Shown here: one piece after another, positions 1-11,123 of the stretch
How positions within the stretch are numbered: the stretch's first letter is position 1
Layout of the letters: each line of letters begins with the position of its first letter
Notes under the pieces: generated by a model
The model's input: only the letters and a program-made list of their open reading frames with translations
What the model was told of the DNA's origin: nothing
Databases searched by the model: none
Source of the DNA: Coniferiporia sulphurascens
Lineage: Eukaryota > Basidiomycota > Agaricomycetes > Hymenochaetales > Hymenochaetaceae
Assembly (NCBI GenBank): GCA_002794785.1
Contig: NBBA01000024.1
Span: forward strand, 62,001-126,000
Direction of reading: 5' to 3'
Length of the DNA stretch: 64,000 nt
Made by a program: the position numbers and the translations under genes

Positions 1-46
1 ACTCATGACCAGTCGCAGAGGGTGCCGCATTTGGACAAGGAATATC

Positions 47-52
47 ACGTGG
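47..52. promoter_or_regulatory. CACGTG E-box upstream of the thiolase gene
   Basis: A palindromic CACGTG hexamer lies about 140 bp before the thiolase start codon. bHLH factors bind this core in fungi. The core is short enough to occur by chance, so a role in thiolase regulation is inference only. Confidence 0.2.
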
Positions 53-189
53 TTCCCCGCGGCTTGAAAATGACGGCTTTATTATTTGACATGTGAATTC
101 GACTCCGGTGTGAACTTCTCCGTCGCTGGCCTTCAAATCAGCTTCCAACCTCTGCCCCTTCACCTTCATCTTCGACCACCATCATCACA

Positions 190-1665
190 ATGTCTTTCAG
201 TGCAGCAAAATCACGCATCTTGCAGAAGAACGACAACGACGTCGTTATCGTCGCTGCCTGCAGATCAGCCGTTACAAAGGTGTGTCTCACGTCCTGAGGG
301 ACGAACAATACGGGCGCTAACGTCATGTTCGACTTTGTCTGTTTCATACAGGGTCGGAAAGGAGGTTTCAAAGACACTCGGCCAGAGGAAATTCTCTCTG
401 CTGTTCTGCGCGCCGTATACGAGCGCGGTAAAGTCGACCCGAAGCTCGTCGAGGACGTGGCAGTTGGGAATGTCCTTCCAGCAGGCGGCGGAGCATCCGC
501 CGCGCGTATGGCCGCGCTTCACGCAGGTATTCCAAATACCGCCGCTGTCAACACCGTCAACCGCCAGTGCTCGTCCGGTCTTACGGCTGTCAACCAGATT
601 GCCATGGAAATCATGTCGGGGCAGATAGACATTGGTATTGGTAAGCGTAAATTGCTGCATCGCAAGTTTGAACTTTTGTTAACGTTTATCCCGCAGGTGC
701 TGGTGTTGAGTCCATGTCTCACGGCTATGGCGCACGCGCACAGCCCGATGCATTCTCCGAGAAGGTACTTTCATGCCAGGAGGCTGAGGACTGCCTGCTC
801 CCGATGGGTATCACTTCTGAAAACGTAGCCGAGCAATACAACATCTCGCGCGCAGTGCAAGATGAGTTCGCGGCGAAGTCTTATCAGAAGGCTGCTGCTG
901 CACAAAAGGCTGGCAAGTTCACCGCAGAGATCGTGCCTATATCCGTCAAAGTCATTAACCCGAAGACGGAGGAGGAGACGGAAATCGTCGTTGACGCCGA
1001 CGATGGTATTCGGGATGGCGTCACAGCCGCAAGTCTCGGAAAATTGAAGCCTGCATTCAAGGATGGCGGCTCGGCGCACGCCGGTAATTCCAGTCAGGTG
1101 TCGGATGGCGCTGCCGCCGTGCTCCTTACTCGCAGGTCTGTCGCGAAGCGATTGGGACTGCCGATTGTAGGGAAGTTCGTTTTGGCTGCCGTTGTGGGTG
1201 TCCCGCCCAAAATCATGGGGTAAGTTTCTCGTTTTCTCTCTACTTCCACGAGTAGCCTGGTTACTGGTTTTCTCACTCGCAGTGTCGGCCCCGCATACGC
1301 CATCCCGAAAGTGCTCGCAAAGACTGGTCTGTCGAAGGATGACGTCGATTTCTACGAGATCAACGAGGCTTTCGCAAGCCAGGCTGTTTTCTCCATCCAG
1401 CACATTGGTATCCCCTTCGAGAAGGTCAATCTGAATGGCGGTGCCATCGCCATGGGACACCCGCTTGGTTGCAGTACGTTCTTTCTTCTCTTACTACATT
1501 CCACATTCTCTGACACGTACTATCTTTTACTCCTGCACAGCCGGCTCGCGCCAGATTGCCACGGGCTATTCGATTGCAAAAGAGACGGGGGCGAAGGTGT
1601 TCGTCACGAGCATGTGTATCGGCTCGGGGATGGGCATGGCCGCTGTCTTCACCAACGAGCAGTAG
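190..1665 (+). CDS. 3-ketoacyl-CoA thiolase (acetyl-CoA acyltransferase)
   Basis: This enzyme catalyses the last step of beta-oxidation, thiolytic release of acetyl-CoA from 3-ketoacyl-CoA. I read five exons (190-279, 352-640, 697-1219, 1283-1473, 1541-1665), all with GT-AG junctions and consistent phase, giving 405 residues, normal for the family. The acyl-accepting cysteine is in NRQCSSGL, the second signature is [14 protein letters not shown] with the catalytic histidine, and the C-terminal [12 protein letters not shown] holds the second cysteine. The start follows a CT-rich leader. The sequence resembles the ACAA1/POT1 type more than the acetoacetyl-CoA type. The short N-terminus has no recognisable PTS2 (R-L-x5-H-L) and the C-terminus (TNEQ) is not a PTS1, so peroxisomal location is not evident. 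The next gene is convergent, about 290 bp away. Confidence 0.95.
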
Positions 1666-1775
1666 ACAATAAACCGTAGCGCATGCAGTAGCAGCGTCGG
1701 GCGAAGGAGCTGAGGGTCTTTTTTTGCTCGTATTTTAAACATCACGCCTGTACCTGTACATCTACATTTTCCCGT

Positions 1776-1808
1776 ACAATCTGCACAATCTGCACAATCT
1801 GCACATCT
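1776..1808. repeat. Short tandem repeat, about three copies of a 10-mer
   Basis: The 10-nt unit ACAATCTGCA-type is repeated about three times in the intergenic gap between the convergent thiolase and Kelch genes. It probably lies in 3' UTR sequence of one of them. No function is assigned. Confidence 0.6.
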
Positions 1809-1957
1809 TCCCTGGTGTTCGGCTGATTTGACAGCGCGGACTTTGCTGTCGTTCGTGCGAGCACTGTGTCACCGAGCGTTAGCGTTAGCGCCGGTGCGTT
1901 TGGCAGGCAAAAAATCATTTTGGACGTCTTGATGCACATCAGCATAGGCACGGGCCC

Positions 1958-3284
1958 TCAACGCCTGTTCCTGTTCTCCCCTTGGCCTTTCGCGCCGCCC
2001 CCTGCCGCGGCGCCGCGTCGAATTTCATCTTCGTCCAGGCCCGCCTCCGCGAGGATCTTCTCGACCTCCTCGAGCACCGGCTTATAAGCGGCTAGGGCGC
2101 AGGTATGACGTGAGCATCGCCATCGCGCAAATAAAAATTCGAGATAAAAACCAAAAAAAAAAACGGTGAATGGGAGTAAGGAAGAAAGAATGGGAAAAAA
2201 ATGGCGGCATGGGAGAACGAGGTCTCTTCGGAGTAATAAACCAAATAAAAAAATAAAAAAATAAAAAAATAAATAAAGAGAAGGAGCGGCGTTTACGGGG
2301 GAAACGGCGAGGTGAGCGTTATGGTATAGTATGGTATGGCACAAGAAGGGGCGATATGAAATAGGTAACTAGATTAATTAGAAAGGAAATTTCAAAATGA
2401 AAAGGGGTGGAGGGAGGGAGAGGGGGGTACCTAGCTAGGTGTGCGAGTGTGTGTGGAGCGCTGTATAACGAATGGGGATGGGGAATACGTTTTACGCTAT
2501 AAAGGGGAAAGGGGGAAAAGGAAAAGGACAGGGAGAAAGGAAATAAAGACGAAAAAGGAGAAAATGGGCGGGCACTTACCGTAACGCTCTTGCGCGAGGG
2601 CGAATCCGTCCCGCCGGAGGGACTTCCCGCGATTCTCGCTCCCCCCAAGCGCCTTTCCGGCCCAGTACTCTCCTGCGCATGGGGAGCCAGGAAGGAGAAA
2701 AGGCGGACAGATGGGGGAGGGGAGGGGGGAATGAGGGTGAGGGGGAAAGTGGGGAGGAGAAATTAATAATAATCAAATGAAAATGAGCACAAAGTCAGCA
2801 TGGCATGGCACGACGGATACGAAAGGGAAGAGGGGGAGGGGGGGGAGGAAGGTGCACGTACTGGAGCGTGCGTAGAACACGGCGAGCGTCTCCCCTGGGA
2901 GTGGCGTGCCTAGTGCATCCTCCGCTGTCTGCGCCGCATCTGCACTCGCTGGTCCCGAAGCGGGGCCAGCTGACAGCGGAGTGGCGCCGAGGAACGCGCG
3001 CGCCTGTGCCCGCAGATCGAGCTATATGGCGGCAAAGAAGGCGAGGGAATCTTGGTCAGTGTGGCCTTAGAGTGAAGGACGATGAGAGGGAACGGGTAGA
3101 TAGTAGTACAGACCTCAGGTGCTGGGTCGAGCTGGTCGCCGTCCTTGACGTTCCCAAGTTCATCCGTGGGCTCCTCTTCGTTCTTTTTCGGCTTCGTCTT
3201 CGAATTGGTTTTTTCTTTTTTTCCGCTCGTACTTCGCTCATCATCGTCGTCTTCTCCGTAATCCCCGTCAAAGTCGTCAGAGTC

Positions 3285-3317
<33 letters not shown>

Positions 3318-6012
3318 TTCATCGCCATCCTCATCCTCGTCATCCTCATCACTGCTCTCCAGGATGTCGCCTTCCTTCGGAAGCGCAACATCGCACGGCT
3401 TGAGGCACACAAAGTGATCGAGTTTGTCCAGTGATAGGGCATAGAAGTCGTCGAGCGTGTACTCGCGAGGGCCCATCTCGAGGATACCCGCATATCTTTT
3501 CCCCTCACCCCATTCCCATCCCCATTCCAAAGATATCGAGATATCCATCAGCCAACATCATATCCGCCAATCAAACACAGAAAGGAGAATCCCGAGAGTA
3601 GATTCAATTGTGAAGCACGAAGTATCAGTCATGTTAGGAGTTCGCAGGTCAGCCTCTCGTGATCATCTTAGAAAGAGGAAGGCCGAAGCGCAGCCACGGG
3701 TCTACGCACATGTACAACGTGTTCCGTAACACGGCTAGCATGGCGTTATAGCGTGCACGAGGAACAGTCAGGAGTGGGTCGTCGGGGTCCACCTCTGCGT
3801 CCCAGGCAGCTGGCGCTCTGGGCTCGGATTTCGCCTTGAACTTCCACTAGTAAGGGGTGCGAGTAAATAGTGAGATCCAAAAAAAGTATTGCAAAGTCGA
3901 GAAATGGGAGATCCAATCGCCCCAAAAACGATTAATGGGGAAGAGGCAAAGAGAGACAGGAATAACCTACGTGCGGACCTCCCCGATCTTCTCCATCGCT
4001 GTTACCATCGTTGTTATCACTAGCCACTTCCTCAATATCACTGCCTTCTCCGGAATTCCCTGCCCGCCCACGTGCACGGGCTGGGGTCGGGGCAGCTATT
4101 GGCTTCGCCTTCCGCCCGCCCGCGCCCTTGCCTTTGCCCTTTGGTTTGCGAAGGCCAAGGGTCACCCAGCGCCCGTTTCCTGTGAGCTGGTATCCATACC
4201 TAAAAACAAAAACGTAAATTTAGAAAATCAGTGATAAAATAAACCCGCCCCTTCCCCTTCTCCCCATCCCCAAAATAAAAATAAAAATAACAAGAAGCAA
4301 GAAGAACAGTACGCACATATCATTATGGAAGACACTCTCCAGAGTTTCTTCGTTCGTATCTTCATCTGTAACGCCACCGAACAACACCCCCATGCTTTTC
4401 GCGCCCCACAGCGCCATCGTGCATCCCGAGCGCAGACTTGGCGCATATCCAACCTTCTTCCGCTTCTCCCACTTTGCGGAGAACAAATGGGCCGAGGCTC
4501 CTTTGGCTAACTTGGGCTGTGCGCCCAACGCGGGAGTGTCCGCCGTATTCAGTGTCAGGCTGGCAATCGGCGGATTGTTAATGTGTTTCTTGTATTTCCA
4601 GACCAGCGGAGGTAATTTGCATGACTGACCGGAGGAACCAGGTGTCATCGAGCATGATACCAACCGGCCGTTTCCCTTTAGCATACTCCTTACAGTAACC
4701 GCCTATTCACGGTCGGTGCAGTTCAGTAACCATCCCCTGTGTATGCACGATAATGCGAGGAAAGGCTCACCGTGGAGAACGATCCCATCTGGGGTTGAAA
4801 GGAAAGAAAAACCACTCCTCGGCCTGCGCGGGTTGGAGTCAGGATCCTCTATTGTAGTCGCAGTCCGCAGTACGTAGAGATGGAGAACGATACATACGAA
4901 GGTTGCCTGTCCCCCTCCCTGAACTCAATTTGGCGCCAGCGGTACTCCTGAGTGTCAAAGTACCACAAGTCATTGAGGTACTTGGCTTGTGAATAACAGC
5001 GGCGATGAGAAGACAGCGGATGGTTTGGTGAAGAGTCTACGGCACTTACTTCGAATGCCGGGATCGTAGAATCCACCGAACAGGAATATGTAGTGCTTCC
5101 ACATCACCATGCTAGTCGGAGAGCCGAATTCAGCGTTAATTTTGGGGCGCCGAATCGCCCATGGAACAGTGAACAAGCAACCCACCGACATCCACTCCGG
5201 GCGCTCGGGCGTACCTTTGTCTCGATGCGATCCCATGTATGTGTCGAGACATCGAAACACCAGAAATCGCGATAATGGTGGAATGAATTCTGGTATAGCG
5301 AGGAGAACTCGCCACCTATAAAATCGTCCATACTTGTCGGATGGCTATGGGCAAGAAGGATATGTCAGGATGACTTACCGAAGAGAAAGAGCTTCCCGCC
5401 ACTCGCAGGTGACGCTACCACAGCATGCGCGGACCTCGGACCAGGGCACGTTTGCGAGACAAACTTCCGCCATTCGTTCTAGACGACTGTTGCTTTAACT
5501 TCAACTTATTCACGCGCGTTTATAGAACAGACCTTTTCTGGCGTATATCGATAAACATCGTTATAGAAGTACTGTACATGCACACATGAGCAACTGGAGC
5601 CTCGGTCTCTCATTTTTGAAATACGCACCGCCTTCCCGTCGTCGCTGAAGAATTCCCCACCAACGCACCATAGATAATTGCCCGACGGGCAAGCAGACAA
5701 GGTCGCATTTGCGCGGCGGCTTGGCGGGCCCTCCACGATCTCCTCGGTTACGGTATGCGCCTCCTCCCACTCTTTCCGCATCTACTAAGGATCCTCGCAT
5801 CAGACAAAGCCAAGACTACACCAAGCAAAGCTTTCATCGGGAGTACCGACATTTTCCAGGATGGCCTCGAGGTCCTCCCCATCGTTGCGATCTTCTTTCT
5901 TGGACTTTCCGACTTTCTTCTGCTCCTTGCGCTCGATCTTCTGCGCCGCCTTGGCTTTCTTCGCAACCTTTGCGGCAGCCTTTCCCGAGTCACCCGCTTT
6001 CTTCTTGGCCAT
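1958..6012 (-). CDS. Kelch-repeat protein of the KLHDC4/Kel3 family
   Basis: The protein is a multi-exon Kelch beta-propeller with a C-terminal helical domain (DUF4110 type). Exon 1 (6012-5851) encodes a lysine-rich start (MAKKKAGDSGKAAAKVAKK) and runs into exon 2 at 5781. Kelch blades follow, with motifs such as LWCVGGEFFSDDGKA, DFWCFDVSTHTWDRIETK, HYIFLFGGFYDPGIR and DLWYFDTQEYRWRQIEF. A very acidic Asp/Glu tract is encoded near 3250-3370. The last exons read ...FYARSREYWAGKALG, LRRDGFALAQERY and YKPVLEEVEKILAEAG, which is the family's conserved end. The final intron (2092-2579) is about 488 bp, far longer than the 50-70 nt norm here, and the preceding one is about 170 bp. Exact ends of some middle exons were not resolved. 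The yeast homologue is Kel3; molecular function is poorly known. Confidence 0.9.
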
Positions 6013-8704
6013 ACTGCTGTGGCATGCGGAATTTCAGACGTGAATTTTTCCTTCAAAGCGGAACATCGTTGCACCAGCAGCTCTGAACACAGCGCGCCAA
6101 ACTTTTGGACCGTTACCGCTCGTGTACATGTGGGAATGTAGTACTATATTTGGATGATGTGCACCGGCAATTTCCGCAGGAATCAGAGGCTCATAGCAAC
6201 GCACACGATAAATATGCGCCCACCTAAAGAGTTTATCATACTCCCACCTACCTCTTAATCAATCTCACACTGTCAAAATCTCGGCAGGCGAACGGATGTG
6301 AAGGCTATTTTTAACTCATCCCCTTCCGTTCGGTTTCATGGTTTTATCTTTTTAATTTTAATTTTTTACCGCGAGACGGCCGGATTTTTTCTCATCGTTA
6401 TTTACGGTCCGGAATTTTCCTAATCGGAGCCCCGGAGCATGGAACTACGATACATATACGTCCTTGGGACGCAGCCATCCGCGGTTTCAAGGGCATAATG
6501 ATCTAAGGGTCCCAATTGACGGGAATAGATGAGCGTTCGGATGGACAAATTCGGGAGTTGGGACCTCGACCGGACATGTCACATAAGCCCGGATTACCCA
6601 AAAGCAGGTAATACGGAGGAAATAAATAAAAAAGATCTACAGCAGCAGTGCCCCCAGCCTTTCTACTGCCATAACGGGATTGCGTTCATGGATTACTTGA
6701 GGTGGGGCCTGACCCGGACACGGTCAGCGTCCGACGCGGGTGCAGTTGGTGCGTGAACTTGAAGGGGCCCTCCTGAGGCACGAAAGTGCCGTTATAATGC
6801 AAGAAGTCGAAGCGCGGGTCCGTTCGTTTTTGTGTCCGAAGACGAGTAGAGAACAACGAGGAGCCTGAGGCGAGGCGAGACCGGACGATATTCGGGATGA
6901 GGGTGCGAGCAAGGGGCGGCGCTAGGTTCCCGCTCCGAAAGCTCCATAAGTTTATTGCATTCGCGATCCCCGGTAGACCCAATACTCCGAATCCGAAGAA
7001 CATCGAGAAGCAACCCTCCGAACGCTATGTCCAACGAATACAAGGAAGCGTAGGCGCACAGACCCACGCGTGCGTGCACAGGTTGCGGGGACTGGCGAAG
7101 CGGTGGGGAAGGGGAGGTGCAACATGAAAATGAGGAGAAGACGGGCATTTAGTTAATCAGAGCTTCACGCGCCCAGTCAGTCTTCCCTTCTCGGCGAACG
7201 GCCCAACAAGGGTAATCATACGGTATGGCTATGCCTATACACATATACGTACAATCTAAATCCCCTTAAAAAACGCAAAATGGCAGGGAAGTTGAGGAGC
7301 GGTTATGATCTAAGAAGCGTGCGAGTGAACCTTTCGAGACTACTCGTAGTGATTGCAATTAAAATTTCTGCATTTGCCCGTGTGGATGAGTGAGGGGATG
7401 TCACGGTGCACCGCTCCGCCACAAGAAATGAATCGAGGGCTGTCCGGCCGCTACGAGCTATCTGCACAATGCTTCTTACAATTTATTTTTTTCAAATTGG
7501 ACAGCAAAATTTGGAGCTACCGCGTGGTTCCTTCTGCCTTTGCCGCTCGCCGCACTCTGCCACACTAATACACTAGTAGCACATCCCTTCTAGCAATACC
7601 ATACCCAAACCAAAAAAAAAAAAAGAGTCCAGAATAGTCCGCGAAGGTTTTTCTCGCGAAGAAATGCAAGCGAAGCTCACGGCGAGTGTGGCCGTTAACG
7701 TTATTGACATTGCCGAACGGTGGGGGACATTACATTATATTGCTGATGGATTGATACCGCAGGCTGGAGACGTCCATTTGACGCCACAATCGAGAAGCGC
7801 GCGGTAGGTAGATGGGGGATTATTAGATGTCTGTTACTTTATCCCGTATCAATTCCGGTACACAGTTGTGATCAATATCAATATTAATATGCGCGTATCG
7901 ATACCTACTAGATTATGACGCGGGATTTGCCTCTCCTTGTCGAGTGCTGGGAACCTCCGATCACGCGTCCGATCTTCTATATTCCGACTTTGCAAAAACC
8001 TGTGTATGGGGTTCTGAAGCGCCATTACATCGGTCCACAACCAGGAAGCTCAGAAGAGATCGAAAAACGAATACAATAAGTGAGCTAGATCAAATTCCTC
8101 TTCCTTGACTTGCCATATGCACGGAAACAAGGACTGCGAGAGCGCTCAAGGAAAGCTTATATATAATATACTGAATATCGAAAGTAAAATCGAGCGACAA
8201 CGGAGGATAACAATACACGATGGGGTGCACAGACAAAAGGCAATAGAACACATTTTGGGGGCGGACTGGAGAGTGGACAGTAAGTAGAAGCGCGGGACAG
8301 GAACATGGACAAAAGCCAAAGACAGCAAGGTAAAGACGATTTTCAGACCGGAATCAGGAGTCAGAGGACGACAAGAAATCAAATAAACACAAAAGGCAAA
8401 CATCGACTTCATCCAGTCAAAGGAGAACGCCAAATCAGGAATAGCTGGCACATGCAGTCTGGGAACGCGGGAAAGCCGGTTGCCCGTGCAGGGGAGATAT
8501 TTATAAAATCGGGAAAAGATGGAAGGCGACAAGATATTGGAAAAAAAACCCGGCCAAGATGAATGACTACGATAAGCCGTCTAGGGCTCAGAGAACCACG
8601 CAAGGAGCTCAATTCGCACCTACGCGCGGAAGACCGAAGCCGGTGTGTAAGTTGAAATTTGTTTACAATGGGAGTGGATGCATAAGGCGTAAGTGATTTA
8701 CGCT
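6013..8704. other. Intergenic region, no supported gene
   Basis: This 2.7 kb follows the 5' end of the Kelch gene and precedes the 3' end of the GATA factor gene. Only short overlapping open frames are present. The best of them is a 105-codon minus-strand frame at 6686-7003 with a hydrophobic start, and I could not tie it to a family. Promoter sequence for the Kelch gene must lie in the first few hundred bases. Confidence 0.5.
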
Positions 8705-11123
8705 TCACGGATTTCCCGTGTCCGCGCCGGAGCCGACTGGCAGAATACGAGGACTGTCAATCGCGCTAGTTCCCGCACCGGAATGGACCGCATCAGGCGG
8801 TGGTGACGGGGACGGCGTCAAGTTCTGCGTTACACGCGATGGCGGCGGAGTTCCGAGCATATCCGAGTTGGCCGAGTCTGAGCGCTTCACAAGACGCGCG
8901 CTGACGTTCTGGGATCGTGCTCCACCAGTGCTTGCACTCGTGTTCGTGGCGGATGCACCAGCACTTGACGCCGGCGTAAGGGCGGACGCAACTTGATGCC
9001 TGTCACCCGCGGAAGACGCGGATGCAGCCCTACTCGGACCCGCGGAGCCACTCGAAGACGTAGACGAGCCGGCGGTAGTCGGGCCCGTGTTCGGGCGCAG
9101 CCATTCCTGAATTTGCGGGAGTGCAGACGGGTGACTGTATGCCGCACCGAGCGAGGGGTGTGCGGTCGTAGGCGGAAGGTTATGCGGCGCCGCGAGAGCG
9201 GGGACGTGCGGAGACTGCGCCTGAGACGGCGTCTGCGCGGGGCCGGACTGCGCATGAATGCTGACGTCGTGTTGCGGAGCGTTGTGATTAGGGATCTGCA
9301 ACGGGGCTCGCTTGTGAGGGAACTGGTCTGGCCTGGGTCGGGAGTGAGTCCGCTCGAACAATCCGCATTTGTTGCATAGCTAAAAAATTATTGCATAAAA
9401 AGTCAGTGAAATGGGTATATGCGGGAAACACAGAGGCAAGCTAGCACATAATTTGAGCGAAAAGCGGAATGACGGCCAATCGGCGTGCTCGAGTAAGGGA
9501 AAAGGAAATATGCGGAAGAACTATAGGAAAATACCAGAAAATGCTACTGACCACTTTACCCGGATTAAGACTTGACCTGCGCCACGTAGATGTGTCAGTC
9601 GTGCAGCAGTTGAAGCATCGACGCCTAACGCGGTCGCTGAGCTTAGTCGAAGCGTCGTCCGTGTAGATAGGAATGAACCCGCCAGAGCCGCCACCGGCCC
9701 CGTGACCTCCGTGCGAGTACATCGGACTGACGGCCGCATACGGATTCGCGGAAAATTGTTGTGAGTGAGAAATAGACATGTCTGTCGTGTGATGGAAGGG
9801 GGCATGCGTCGGGGGTGGGGGAGCATAACCGCCTGAGTAGTGTGTGTATGGTTGTGCCGGGGCCGTGAACACATCGGGAGGGGCAACGGTGCTTGGGTAG
9901 TAGTGCGTGTGGTGATATGCGCCTGGCTGCGCGGTGGAAGCGTATCTATGAGCACCGCCGGAGGAGTAGGCCTGCGACGGATACTGGGAAGGATGAGTCA
10001 AGGGCGGGAGGATGGTCGGCGCGGGTGAAGAGACAGATGAGCGATCAGACGAAAGGGAAGGCGAGTGGGTCAATGTTGTGATGGGAGGCGGGGAAGGGTG
10101 TGCCGAGTAGTAATGGTTGGCGTGTGTGTCATGGAAATGAGGATCCTGGAAGTGTCTATAGAGGGCGGCGGTGGTAAGATAGACGGGCGCGCGGAGTGTA
10201 AGGGGGTGCGTAAAACAATGCGTCAAATCAGTTAGGGACGTCAAGGCATCAGACAAGAAACGGTAACCGACCTCGGGCGAATGGGGAGGTTTTCAACACG
10301 GTGGGACATTGTGCGTGAGGATGAAGAAGTTGTAGAGCCGTTGGCGTGCGATGGATGGGACCTGGCAGTGTTGACCGGTGATGGATTACTGACGGGGACG
10401 TCAGAGGGAGGGGGGAAAGCTGAGGGGTTGATAGCAGCCTGGTCGCTCATTTTAACTGGGCTGGCGGGGAGCTGTACATGTTCGAGAAGAAGGAAAATGA
10501 TATTAATGGCGAATATTTTTAAACAGGGTTTACAAGAGTTGTGGTGTGTTGTGATGATCAGGATCGCAAAGGCTGTGCCTAGGGGGTTCTAAGAATCTAG
10601 TGAACTCACCTCAGACGCTCGCGAGCCGTCAGATGGGGAACATCGGTCGTTGGTGATAGCTGGTGCTACAGTCGCCATCGCGCGGTCTGCTTCCCCAACT
10701 GCGGATGTAGGGGTCAAGGGAAACGCCACGACTGCTCCCGCCCCAGGGTCCCTCGCCTCTCTGGGCTGGGGATCGAAGAGAAAGCGCGAGGATGGGCGGA
10801 GCGTGGCTGCAGCAGACCTGGGCGCTGGAGAAAGTGGCTCATTCTTTATGGATAGGGAATTGGGCTGATCGAGGGGGTCAGGGGAGTCCTGTTCGCGCGG
10901 AGGAAGGGGCTCGCTTTGATGTCGTATTTTCCTAAGAGGGCGGGGAATGTGAGTTAGAACAGGATCAGAGCATGAAAAGTCAGCGGCTTCGGAGCAGAAA
11001 AAGAGTGATCGCGGACGCGTAGGCGACGTGACGGGACGCGGTTGCGACGCGTGTCGGTTGCAGGACGTGCATGGAAGGCAGCGGAGGGCGGCGAACGGAG
11101 ACTCACCGTCTGGCGGTGCGCAT
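8705..11123 (-). CDS. GATA-type zinc-finger transcription factor
   Basis: A nuclear DNA-binding regulator with one GATA finger. Exons read in phase are 11123-11107, 10931-10610, 10471-10272, 10155-9552 and 9379-8705, giving about 605 residues. The last three exons are well supported; the first two (a 17-nt first exon and a Ser/Pro-rich exon with an IKNEP sumoylation-like motif) are an inference from splice phase, and an alternative start is the ATG at 10450 (485 residues). The finger is CFNC...TWRRS...NPGKV split by an intron from LCNKCGLFERTH, giving Cys-x2-Cys-x19-Cys-x2-Cys, longer than the usual 17 or 18 residue loop. Upstream is rich in His/Tyr/Pro, and downstream is a Ser/Ala/Pro-rich disordered tail. 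Basidiomycete fingers of this PGK-x-x-CNKCGL type are familiar to me, but the target genes are unknown. Confidence 0.85.

Noticed and set aside
6686..7003. 105-codon minus-strand frame with a hydrophobic N-terminus (MFFGFGVLGLPGIANAINLW)
   Set aside because: No family resemblance, overlapping open frames on the same strand, and no flanking splice or promoter support.
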